From contig CADCAG010000015.1 in NCBI GenBank assembly GCA_902799355.1, forward strand, positions 1 through 53,953: DNA of 53,953 bases. The letters run 5' to 3'. Below are positions 24,585-31,676 of the stretch, one piece after another. The stretch comes from an uncultured Bacteroidales bacterium. GTDB lineage: Bacteria > Bacteroidota > Bacteroidia > Bacteroidales > Bacteroidaceae. The translations under genes were made by a program, and so were the position numbers. Below the pieces are notes generated by a model, which was not told where the DNA came from, did no database searches, and was given only the letters and a program-made list of their open reading frames with translations. How positions within the stretch are numbered: position 1 is the stretch's first letter; every line of letters begins with the position of its first letter.

Positions 24585-25835
24585 ATGAACCAGGATGAAA
24601 GAGAGATGCTTCTGCAGGAAATAGCAGAAACAAACGCAAAATTGCAGACAACCCAGCAAGAACTGGAAGCTGCTCAAAAACGGCTTAACGAATACGAAGA
24701 GAAGGCCAAGAAAGCGGAACAAGCAAGTCGCATGAAGTCACTCTTCCTCGCTAACATGAGCCATGAAATCCGCACGCCACTGAACGCTATCGAAGGTTTT
24801 GCTCGCGTGATGGCAGAGACCGACTCTGCCGAAGACCGCATGAAGTACATGGAGATTGTCGAGAGCAACAACGGTCGCGTCCTGGCACTGATTGACGAGA
24901 TTCTTGACCTTTCACGTGTAGAGGCTGGTGAGATTGGTTTCAACAAGAGCATGACCGACCTCAGCGAGCTCTGCAAGAACATACAGCTGATTTTCAAGTT
25001 CCGTTGTCCCGAGAACGTTCGTCTGTCGTGGTCAAACCCCACCATGAACGTTACGCTCAACACGGATGCCAACCGCCTGACGCAGGTTTTCTCTAACCTG
25101 ATCAGTAACGCACTGAAGCATACTGCACAGGGTAGCATCACCTATGGCTATCGTCTCATCAACGACGGTCAGGAGGTGGAGTTCTTCGTGAGCGATACCG
25201 GTTCAGGTATTGCCGAAGAAGACCTTCAGCATATCTTCACCACCTACATGTCTCGTGATGCAGAGCAGCAGAACGGTTACGGACTGGGCTTGGCACTCTG
25301 TAAGATTATCGTTGAGAAGATGGGCGGTAGCATCAACGTCACCTCTAAGATTGGGCAGGGTTCTACGTTCACCTTCATCCTGCCTTTCGAGGGCACTATC
25401 GGCGGTCTGAGAAAGAACAGCCGCATCACCACCAACTCACGTACCATCCGCGTCGATACCAAGACCGACGTCAAGAATGCACCACTCATCCTGGTGGCAG
25501 AAGACGAGGACAGCAACTACGAGCTGGTGAAGATTGTGCTGTCGAAGCGTTACCGTCTGGTACGTGCCGTCAACGGCATCGAGGCTGTCACCTTCTGCGA
25601 GGACGACCGTCCCGACCTGATTCTGATGGACATCCGCATGCCAGACATGAACGGTCTTGACGCCACCCGTATCATCAAGGAGGTCAACCACGATGTTCCC
25701 ATCGTTGCCCTCAGCGCCTATGCCTTCGAGGAGAACATCCGTGAGGCTAAGGCTGCAGGCTGCGACGAGTTTATGGCTAAGCCATTCCGTGTGGAAGACC
25801 TGCTGGACGTTGTACAGAAATACATCAAGGAATAA
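24585..25835 (+). CDS. Soluble hybrid histidine kinase with C-terminal receiver
   Basis: This is a 416-residue cytosolic signalling protein. Residues 1-55 form a coiled coil. HisKA follows with His60 in the H-box FLANMSHEIRTPLNAI. The HATPase domain (about 165-275) has the N-box LISNALKH, VSDTGSGI and GYGLGLAL. A receiver domain (about 300-414) has the acidic AEDEDSN, phospho-acceptor Asp349 in LMDIRMPD and Lys near 398 in MAKPF. No transmembrane or PAS sensor is present, so input must come through the coiled coil or a partner. No DNA-binding output exists in the protein. The next gene begins 15 bases downstream and may be co-transcribed. Confidence 0.9.
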   Translation: MNQDEREMLLQEIAETNAKLQTTQQELEAAQKRLNEYEEKAKKAEQASRMKSLFLANMSHEIRTPLNAIEGFARVMAETDSAEDRMKYMEIVESNNGRVLALIDEILDLSRVEAGEIGFNKSMTDLSELCKNIQLIFKFRCPENVRLSWSNPTMNVTLNTDANRLTQVFSNLISNALKHTAQGSITYGYRLINDGQEVEFFVSDTGSGIAEEDLQHIFTTYMSRDAEQQNGYGLGLALCKIIVEKMGGSINVTSKIGQGSTFTFILPFEGTIGGLRKNSRITTNSRTIRVDTKTDVKNAPLILVAEDEDSNYELVKIVLSKRYRLVRAVNGIEAVTFCEDDRPDLILMDIRMPDMNGLDATRIIKEVNHDVPIVALSAYAFEENIREAKAAGCDEFMAKPFRVEDLLDVVQKYIKE

Positions 25836-25850
25836 CCATTCTCACTTCTT

Positions 25851-26912
25851 ATGGGTAAACTCGCTGTCTACAAGTACGCTGCCGCCATGTTCCTGACCAT
25901 CCAGGTCGTGATAAGCGTCTTTACATTTGTAGGTCTTTTCGGTGGCAACGTTACACCAGTCGGCAATATGGCACGAGCCATGTGTGTATATATCCTGCCA
26001 GTACTCATTGCCGCTAACCTCGTCATGATGGTTTACTGGCTCATCCGTCGTAAATGGCTGTTTTTGGCTATTCCCGTACTGACCGTAGCCTGCTGCATTC
26101 CCTACATTGGCACGTATTACCAACTTAGCTTCGAGAACCCGCAGAAGAACACGGAGAGCGGCCTGAAGATAGCCTCTTACAACGTGGCTATGTTCAAGCG
26201 AGAGACCTCTGGCTTCATGGCTCAGGACATTCTCGCTGAGATGCGCCGCCAGAAGGTCGACATCCTCTGTATGCAGGAGTATAACGAGGTCAGTGGCGAC
26301 CAGAAGAACTCAGAGAGCTACAAAGAGTATTTCCCCTATATGCAGGTAGGACGCAGCGATATGGTCATCTACAGCCGCTACCCCATCACAGGCAGCAAGA
26401 CCATCCTCTTCGAGGAAACCAACAACAGCGCCATGTGGGCAGACATCAATGTCAAAGGCAAGGAATACCGTGTCTTCAATGTCCACTTGGAGACGACAGG
26501 TATCAACCGTACGCTCCGCAAAGCAGGTCAGATGATGGCACAGAACCGTGACGTAGACAACAACCGCCTGCTCAATGCCATCATGGGCAACTACACGATG
26601 GGGATGATGTTCCGTTCAGGACAGGCCATCACTATTGCCAACGAGAAGCGTGAATCTGACAAGCCCACCATTCTCTGCGGTGACTTCAACGACGTTCCCT
26701 ACTCCTTCGTCTACAACACAGTAAAGGGCGACATGGTTGACGGTTTCAAGGAGTGTGGTGCAGGCTGGATGTACACCTATCGCGGCATGAAGAAGCAGCC
26801 CGTGCGCATCGACTACATCTTCCACGACGAGAGCATCAAGGGCATCGCCTACTACAGGACGGATCTGACCTACTCAGACCACTTCCCCGTATTCATGAAG
26901 ATTGCTTTTTAA
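25851..26912 (+). CDS. Membrane-anchored endonuclease/exonuclease/phosphatase family protein
   Basis: This 353-residue protein has three hydrophobic helices (about 12-32, 42-63 and 68-88) followed by an EEP-fold catalytic domain. Key positions are Asn111 in IASYNVAMF, Glu143 in CMQEYNE, NVHLETTG (near 206), CGDFNDVPYS (near 280) and SDHFPVFMK at the C-terminus, which together make the metal and catalytic set of the family. Substrates across the family include DNA, sphingolipids and phosphoinositides, so the specificity here is open. The topology puts the catalytic part outside the cytoplasm if the N-terminus is inside. It ends at a bidirectional terminator. Confidence 0.85.
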   Translation: MGKLAVYKYAAAMFLTIQVVISVFTFVGLFGGNVTPVGNMARAMCVYILPVLIAANLVMMVYWLIRRKWLFLAIPVLTVACCIPYIGTYYQLSFENPQKNTESGLKIASYNVAMFKRETSGFMAQDILAEMRRQKVDILCMQEYNEVSGDQKNSESYKEYFPYMQVGRSDMVIYSRYPITGSKTILFEETNNSAMWADINVKGKEYRVFNVHLETTGINRTLRKAGQMMAQNRDVDNNRLLNAIMGNYTMGMMFRSGQAITIANEKRESDKPTILCGDFNDVPYSFVYNTVKGDMVDGFKECGAGWMYTYRGMKKQPVRIDYIFHDESIKGIAYYRTDLTYSDHFPVFMKIAF

Positions 26913-26918
26913 CAATAG

Positions 26919-26944
26919 AAATCCCCGCTAATTGGCGGGGATTT
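26919..26944. terminator. Bidirectional intrinsic terminator
   Basis: AAATCCCCGC (26919-26928) and GCGGGGATTT (26935-26944) form a 10-bp perfect stem with a 6-base loop, with T-rich ends on both strands. It separates the convergent EEP and AlaX-type genes and lies 4 bases from the latter's stop. Confidence 0.9.
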
Positions 26945-26948
26945 TCAT

Positions 26949-27413
26949 TTATACTATCTTGAAACGCACTCGGAACGATCGTTCTTGCTCATCCCAGTTG
27001 GTACCCAGCATCTCAAAGCGTCCTATCTGTGAGGTAGAGCGCACATGCTTGCCGATGCAGGGACAGACGTCGTAGTCGCCGATGCGCACCAGTCGGATGC
27101 TGTCGCTGACGCCATCAGGCAGACGGTCTATGCGCACGCCCTCAGGCATCTCGCTGAGTTTCACCACCTCAAAGGTGACAGGCAGGTCTTCGGCTATCAG
27201 CCGCTGCATCTCACGCTCTATCTCCTTCTCTTCCTGACGTGTGGGCTTGTGGTCCACATGAAAGCTCATTTTGCTCTTCTTACGCTCGATATGGGCATTA
27301 TAAGAGCGTTCGCAGCCAAACAGGCGTATCATCACCTGGTTCAGCAGATGCTCGGCCGTATGAGCAGGAGGAAACTCCTCCTTGTTATGCTCGTTAAACT
27401 GATAGTCCTCCAT
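26949..27413 (-). CDS. AlaX-type alanyl-tRNA editing protein
   Basis: This 154-residue protein is a free-standing homologue of the editing domain of alanyl-tRNA synthetase, which removes Ser or Gly wrongly attached to tRNA-Ala. The Zn-binding set is visible: an HxxxH in PPAHTAEHLL (His18 and His22) and a CxxxH in DVCPCIGKHVRSTSQIG (Cys119 and His123). The short length and lack of a C-terminal extension fit the AlaX-S class. I chose the ATG at 27413; an in-frame TTG at 27422 abuts the stop of the upstream GH13 gene. Co-transcribed with that gene. Confidence 0.8.
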   Translation of the reverse strand: MEDYQFNEHNKEEFPPAHTAEHLLNQVMIRLFGCERSYNAHIERKKSKMSFHVDHKPTRQEEKEIEREMQRLIAEDLPVTFEVVKLSEMPEGVRIDRLPDGVSDSIRLVRIGDYDVCPCIGKHVRSTSQIGRFEMLGTNWDEQERSFRVRFKIV

Positions 27414-27422
27414 CACTGTCAA

Positions 27423-29072
27423 CTACGCTTTAAGTTTCCAAACCCTGCCACTGCGGGCACCAATCATCATGCGTACACGACCATCCTTGCGGAGTATCAT
27501 GCTCTCCTTCTCCTTGCTGAGCAAATCAGTAGCCGTCGCTGTTGTCTCCTTCAACTGTAGGTATTCAAAGGCGTGAGCGGGCAGACAGACGTCGACGTCG
27601 ACGTCCTGGTCTTCAAAGTTGACCACCACCAGCAACAAGTCTTTGCCAGCATGGCGCAGGAAGGCATACTGACGTTGCAGATGGCCATTCACATACATCA
27701 GGTCAAAGAAGGCACCCTCGCTGACAGCCTTCTCCTTTCTAGCTATCAAGAGCGTCTTCTTATGGACGTCAAACAGCGCCTTTTCGCTTTCCGTAAGTTG
27801 CTTTTTACCAGCGCGATACAATGTATCGACACACCAGTAGTCGAAGATGGTGGTGCGTCCGTCTCTGCCGCTGAATCCCTCACTGTCCATGCCGCGCTCG
27901 CCGTATTCCTCGCCAGCATACAGCATGAAGGGGTTCTGCTGCATCAGCACCGAGGCTATCATCGCTGGCACGCCCTTTCGTCCGTCGCCAGCAAAGAAAT
28001 CGCTGGCTATGCGCTGCTCATCGTGGTTCTCCAGGAAGTAGAGCATGTGGTCGCGGATGTCGTCAGTCTGCTGCCAGGCACCGCTGATGGCCGCTGCCGG
28101 CGCATGGTGACACACGACACTGCGCATGGTGTCGTACATGCCCACCTTGTCGTACAGCCAATCGAAGCCGTTGAGCAGGTAGCGGCGGTAGTCGTATGGG
28201 TTGTACACCTCGCCAATAAACTTGATGTCAGGGAAAGCCTCACGGACGGTCCGTGTGGCAAAGCGCCAAAACTCGGCAGGCACCATCTCTGCCATATCGC
28301 AGCGGAAGGCGTCGACACCCTTGGCAGCCCAGAACAGCAGTATCTCCGTCATCTTGTACCACGTGTCGGGAACGGGGTCGAAGTACCCCACCCCACCAGC
28401 ATAGTAGTCTACGCCGTAGTTCAGCTTGACAGTCTCATACCAGTCGGTCTGCGACGGGGCGTTGTCGAAATGGTCATTGCCGGTAGCCTTGGCAGGCTCT
28501 TCCCGATAAGGTTCTTTCTCTCCCTGATACAGGTCGAAATAGGGGGCAAAACGCTCGCCAGGACAGTAGTAGAAGTTGTTCTGCGGGTCGAAGCCGTGTT
28601 GTGGATTATCGTCAGCACCAAGGTCTTTCACACCTTTCGGTTTGCGGATAGAGTGATACTGGCGGGCCACATGGTTAGGTACGAAGTCGATGACCACCTT
28701 CAGACCAGCAGCATGCGTACGCGCTACCAGGTCTTCAAACTCCTGCATACGCTTCTTCACGTCAACCGCCAAGTCGGGGTCGACGTCGTAGTAGTCGGTG
28801 ATGGCGTACGGAGAGCCAGCCTTACCCTTCACCACAGCAGCATGCTGGCGGGGAATGCCATACTTCGTATAGTCTGTCTGCGTAGCATGACGGATAACTC
28901 CCGTATACCACACATGACTCACGCCCATCGCGGCAATGTCCTTCAGCACCTTGGGTGTGAAGTCTGCCAGCTTTCCACAACCGTTTTCGGCAACCGTACC
29001 GTCAACCTTGCGGGTAACGTTACGATTGCCGAACAAGCGGGTAAATATTTGATATATAATTACCTTCTCCAC
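27423..29072 (-). CDS. Cytoplasmic alpha-amylase family enzyme (GH13)
   Basis: This is a 549-residue GH13 enzyme. The barrel motifs are VVIDFVPNH (region I, 126-134), FRCDMAEM with the nucleophile Asp259 (region II), FIGEVYNP with acid/base Glu288 (region III) and FLENHDEQR with transition-state Asp351 (region IV). No signal peptide is present, so it probably works on internal glycogen or imported maltodextrin. The start is GTG at 29072; no ATG occurs in the first 48 codons. It follows fabD across a 7-bp repeat array, and the AlaX-type gene follows it directly. Confidence 0.88.
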   Translation of the reverse strand: MEKVIIYQIFTRLFGNRNVTRKVDGTVAENGCGKLADFTPKVLKDIAAMGVSHVWYTGVIRHATQTDYTKYGIPRQHAAVVKGKAGSPYAITDYYDVDPDLAVDVKKRMQEFEDLVARTHAAGLKVVIDFVPNHVARQYHSIRKPKGVKDLGADDNPQHGFDPQNNFYYCPGERFAPYFDLYQGEKEPYREEPAKATGNDHFDNAPSQTDWYETVKLNYGVDYYAGGVGYFDPVPDTWYKMTEILLFWAAKGVDAFRCDMAEMVPAEFWRFATRTVREAFPDIKFIGEVYNPYDYRRYLLNGFDWLYDKVGMYDTMRSVVCHHAPAAAISGAWQQTDDIRDHMLYFLENHDEQRIASDFFAGDGRKGVPAMIASVLMQQNPFMLYAGEEYGERGMDSEGFSGRDGRTTIFDYWCVDTLYRAGKKQLTESEKALFDVHKKTLLIARKEKAVSEGAFFDLMYVNGHLQRQYAFLRHAGKDLLLVVVNFEDQDVDVDVCLPAHAFEYLQLKETTATATDLLSKEKESMILRKDGRVRMMIGARSGRVWKLKA

Positions 29073-29083
29073 GAAAAAAATAG

Positions 29084-29110
29084 TTATTGGTTATTGGTAT
29101 TGTTTATTGC
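29084..29110 (-). repeat. 7-bp tandem array (4 units) between fabD and the GH13 gene
   Basis: On the plus strand the units are TTATTGG, TTATTGG, TATTGTT and TATTGC(T). The array begins at the fabD stop (29111-29113) and ends 11 bases before the GH13 start. Confidence 0.8.
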
Positions 29111-30004
29111 TTACAGCTCGATTCCGTGTGCAGGAACCTCCTTGTTGATCTTGGCAATCATGCCCTGCAGAGCCTTGCCAGGGCCACACTCTGTGAAGTC
29201 GGTAGCACCGTCGGCAATCATGTTCTGCACAATCTGAGTCCAGCGAACGCTGCTGGTCAGCTGAGCAATCAGGTTAGCCTTGATCTCTGCGGGATCAGTA
29301 TGAGGCTTAGCGTCCACGTTCTGATAGACGGGGCACTTAGGAGCCTTGATCTCAGTCTTCTCGATAGCGGCCTGCAACTCGTCCTTGGCGGGCTGCATCA
29401 GCGGAGAGTGGAACGCACCACCCACCTTCAGGGGCAGCGCACGCTTGGCACCAGCGGCCTTCAGCTGCTCGCAAGCCTCGTTGATGGCGTCGATGTCACC
29501 AGAGATTACCAGCTGGCCAGGGTTGTTATAGTTAGCGGCAACGCAAACGCCCTTCCCCATCTTGCTGACCTCAGCGCAGACCTCCTCGACCTTCTCGTCG
29601 GGCAGACCAATGATGGCAGCCATCGTCGAGGGCTGAGCCTCGCAGGCCTTCTGCATAGCCATAGCACGTGCATACACCAGCTTCAGACCGTCCTCAAAGC
29701 TCAGTGCGCCAGCTGCTGTCAGTGCAGAGAACTCACCCAGCGAGTGACCGGCAGTCATCTCGGGCTGGAACTTGTCGCCCATGCAGAAAGCAGAAATCAC
29801 ACTATGCAGAAACACAGCGGGCTGCGTCACCTTTGTCTGCTTCAGATCGTCGTCAGTACCTTCAAACATGATGTCGGTAATGCGATAACCCAGAATCTCG
29901 TTAGCCTTCTCAAACAATTCTTTTGCTGTCTCGTTGTTGTCGTACAGGTCTTTACCCATACCAACAAACTGTGCCCCCTGACCGGGGAAAACAAATGCTT
30001 TCAT
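29111..30004 (-). CDS. fabD: Malonyl-CoA:ACP transacylase
   Basis: This 297-residue enzyme loads malonyl groups onto acyl carrier protein for fatty-acid synthesis. It opens MKAFVFPGQGAQFVGMG, the GQGxQ motif, and has the active-site nucleophile Ser88 in AGHSLGEFSAL and the catalytic His in GAFHSPLM (near 200). The C-terminal FTECGPGKALQGMI is typical. The ATG at 30004 is chosen; a start at 30079 would lie in the promoter. It is first in the unit fabD-GH13-alaX. Confidence 0.95.
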   Translation of the reverse strand: MKAFVFPGQGAQFVGMGKDLYDNNETAKELFEKANEILGYRITDIMFEGTDDDLKQTKVTQPAVFLHSVISAFCMGDKFQPEMTAGHSLGEFSALTAAGALSFEDGLKLVYARAMAMQKACEAQPSTMAAIIGLPDEKVEEVCAEVSKMGKGVCVAANYNNPGQLVISGDIDAINEACEQLKAAGAKRALPLKVGGAFHSPLMQPAKDELQAAIEKTEIKAPKCPVYQNVDAKPHTDPAEIKANLIAQLTSSVRWTQIVQNMIADGATDFTECGPGKALQGMIAKINKEVPAHGIEL

Positions 30005-30048
30005 CTTTCTTTTTATATAATTAATGTATATGTCTTCTAAAACGCCTG

Positions 30049-30080
30049 CAAAGTTACTCATTTTCTTTGACATAGCCAAA
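30049..30080 (-). promoter_or_regulatory. Promoter of fabD
   Basis: On the minus strand TAACTTTG (30049-30056) and TTTG (30077-30080) are 20 bases apart. The leader is about 38 bases. Confidence 0.75.
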
Positions 30081-30104
30081 TATATTCATTTATTTGCAAA
30101 TTAT

Positions 30105-30136
30105 TTTGGTCATTTCAGAATTATATAGTACCTTTG
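30105..30136 (+). promoter_or_regulatory. Promoter of tRNA-Ser
   Basis: TTTG (30105-30108) and TACCTTTG (30129-30136), 20 bases apart, make a consensus promoter. The predicted start near 30143 gives a leader of about 90 bases before the tRNA. Confidence 0.75.
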
Positions 30137-30154
30137 CATCCGCAAAAAAGCGAA

Positions 30155-30184
30155 GGAAGGTTCAATTCTTCTAATTGACCTTCC
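30155..30184 (+). repeat. Hairpin in the tRNA-Ser leader that copies the acceptor arm
   Basis: GGAAGGTTCAATT and AATTGACCTTCC pair with one bulged T. The arms GGAAGGT and ACCTTCC are identical to the two strands of the tRNA acceptor stem 80 and 130 bases downstream. Confidence 0.7.
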
Positions 30185-30200
30185 TCACGCTCGACAAAAT

Positions 30201-30218
30201 GAGAGCACGCTCTCTTTT
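30201..30218 (+). terminator. Small hairpin plus TTTT in the tRNA-Ser leader
   Basis: GAGAG and CTCTC pair around CACG and are followed by TTTTG. It resembles a weak terminator between promoter and tRNA, or a processing site. Confidence 0.35.
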
Positions 30219-30232
30219 GTTCTCGCTTATTT

Positions 30233-30323
30233 GGAAGGTTGGCAGAGTGATCGATCGCGCTGGACTCGAAATCCGGTATACCCCTTTCGGGTATCGGGGG
30301 TTTGAATCCCTCACCTTCCGCCA
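30233..30323 (+). tRNA. tRNA-Ser (anticodon CGA)
   Basis: The 7-bp acceptor stem GGAAGGT/ACCTTCC is followed by discriminator G and an encoded CCA (30321-30323). The anticodon stem CTGGA/TCCGG holds the loop CTCGAAA with CGA at 30267-30269. A long variable arm (TACCCCTTTCGGGTA) marks a class II tRNA, and the T-arm GGGGGTTTGAATCCCTC is normal. It decodes UCG. Confidence 0.95.
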
Positions 30324-30330
30324 AGCACAT

Positions 30331-30360
30331 AAGATGGGAACCGATTCTGGTTCCCATCTT
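30331..30360 (+). terminator. Terminator after tRNA-Ser
   Basis: AAGATGGGAACC (30331-30342) and GGTTCCCATCTT (30349-30360) make a perfect 12-bp stem 7 bases after the CCA. The T-run that follows is weak (TCATTT). Confidence 0.8.
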
Positions 30361-30432
30361 TCATTTACAAGCCTTCTACATAAATACAGCTATTATTTTC
30401 ATGTTTTACTTACTTATTAGTAGAAAAAGTAG

Positions 30433-30440
30433 TATCTTTG
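30433..30440 (+). promoter_or_regulatory. -7 box of the small lipoprotein gene
   Basis: TATCTTTG, 47 bases before the ATG at 30488. The -33 region is poor. Confidence 0.5.
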
Positions 30441-30487
30441 CAGCAGAGAATCAAGAAAAGGGTGCAAAAACAATAGAGAAACGAGAT

Positions 30488-30877
30488 ATGAAAAAGACGG
30501 TAGTATTATTCATGAGTATCATGCTGTTCGTGGCCTGTCAGGAGTCGCTGGAGGACCGCTGTGCACGCGAGGCTAAGGAGTTTACGGAGAAGAACTGTCC
30601 GCGTGCGGTTGACAAGGAAATTGTGCTGGACAGCATGACGTTTGAGAAGTCAACGCACACCATCAGCTATCTGTATACACTGCAGGGGACGCTGGACAAC
30701 CCACAAAGGATTGACAGCGTGCAATTCCGCGAGTTGCTTCTCATGGAGGTGAAGAACTCGACGAACCTAAAGTTGTACAAGGATGCAGGCTATGCGTTCC
30801 GCTACGCATACTACTCAGAAAAAAACAACGGAACGAAGCTCTTTGAAGCTACGTTCCGTAAGTCGGATTATCAATGA
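30488..30877 (+). CDS. Small lipoprotein of unknown function
   Basis: This is a 129-residue protein with a lipoprotein signal (MKKTVVLFMSIMLFVACQES, lipobox Cys18). The mature part is polar, with ESLEDRCAREAKEFTEKNCP near the N-terminus and alternating beta-like stretches (EIVLDSMTFEKSTHTISYLYTL, FRYAYYSEKNNGTKLFEATF). I do not recognise the family. The ATG at 30488 fits the lipobox and lies behind its own -7 box; longer in-frame starts run back into the tRNA. It is a single-gene unit and ends 21 bases before the convergent yebC. Confidence 0.8.
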   Translation: MKKTVVLFMSIMLFVACQESLEDRCAREAKEFTEKNCPRAVDKEIVLDSMTFEKSTHTISYLYTLQGTLDNPQRIDSVQFRELLLMEVKNSTNLKLYKDAGYAFRYAYYSEKNNGTKLFEATFRKSDYQ

Positions 30878-30898
30878 TGGCTTTTTGCTTTTAGCCAA

Positions 30899-31636
30899 TT
30901 ACTCCTCGATGCCCTCGGGCTTCATGTTGGTGTACACGGTCTGTACATCGTCGAAGTCTTCGAGCTTCTCAATCATCTTGTCGATGGTCTCGCGCTCTTC
31001 GGGGGTAACGTCCTTGAGGTCGTTGGGGATGCGGGTGAACTCGGCGCCAGTCACCTCGAAGCCGTTCTCCTCCAGATGCTTTTGAATAGCACCGAAGCTA
31101 GAGGGGTCGCCATAGATGGTGATGCTGTTCTCCTCCTCGTCCTCGTCGTACTCATCTTCTACGCCGTAGTCGATGAGGTCGAGAATCATCTCGTCCATAT
31201 CCAGACCGTCCTTCTTCTTGAAAGTGAACACGCACTTGTGGTCGAAGAGGAACGACAGTGAGCCCTGGGTACCCAGGTTGCCATTGAACTTGTTGAACAC
31301 GGAACGAACGTCACCCACGGTACGGGTGGTGTTGTCGGTCAGTGTGTCAACGAAAATGGCTACTCCGTGAGGTCCATATCCCTCGTAGGTTACTTCCTTG
31401 TAGTCGCTCTGGTCCTTACCCATTGCGTTCTTGATGGCACGCTCGATGTTGTCCTTCGGCATGTTCTCGCGCTTGGCGTTAGCAATGCAGGCGCGCAGTG
31501 CGGGGTTCATGTCGGGCTCTGGACCGCCAGCCTTTACGGCAATGGCAATCTGCTTGCCAATCTTGGTGAATGTCTTGGCCATGTGGCCCCATCTCTTCAG
31601 TTTCGCAGCTTTGCGATATTCAAATGCTCTTCCCAT
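30899..31636 (-). CDS. YebC/PmpR family protein
   Basis: This 245-residue protein opens MGRAFEYRKAAKLKRWGHMAKTFTK, a Bacteroidota variant of the YebC N-terminus (others read AGHSKW). It continues DMNPALRACIANAKRENMPKDNIERAIKNA and YEGYGPHGVAIFVDTLTDN, the family signature. YebC-like proteins were first described as transcription regulators, and more recently as factors that relieve ribosomes stalled at proline runs. The internal KDGLDMDEMILDLIDYGVEDEYDEDEEEN segment is strongly acidic. It follows pheT across a 7-bp repeat array and is probably co-transcribed with it. Confidence 0.93.
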   Translation of the reverse strand: MGRAFEYRKAAKLKRWGHMAKTFTKIGKQIAIAVKAGGPEPDMNPALRACIANAKRENMPKDNIERAIKNAMGKDQSDYKEVTYEGYGPHGVAIFVDTLTDNTTRTVGDVRSVFNKFNGNLGTQGSLSFLFDHKCVFTFKKKDGLDMDEMILDLIDYGVEDEYDEDEEENSITIYGDPSSFGAIQKHLEENGFEVTGAEFTRIPNDLKDVTPEERETIDKMIEKLEDFDDVQTVYTNMKPEGIEE

Positions 31637-31641
31637 ATTTT

Positions 31642-31676
31642 TAATTCATAATTAATAATTCATAATGCATAATTAG
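31642..31676 (-). repeat. 7-bp tandem array (5 units) between pheT and yebC
   Basis: On the plus strand the units are TAATTCA, TAATTAA, TAATTCA, TAATGCA and TAATTAG. The last one contains the pheT stop codon (31673-31675). The array ends 5 bases before the yebC start. Confidence 0.9.

Noticed and set aside
27573-29237. Long plus-strand frame opposite the GH13 gene
   Set aside because: The minus frame has the four GH13 motifs; the plus frame has none and is a shadow of codon bias.
30175-30420. Plus-strand frame across the tRNA
   Set aside because: It overlaps tRNA-Ser and its terminator, and has no family features.
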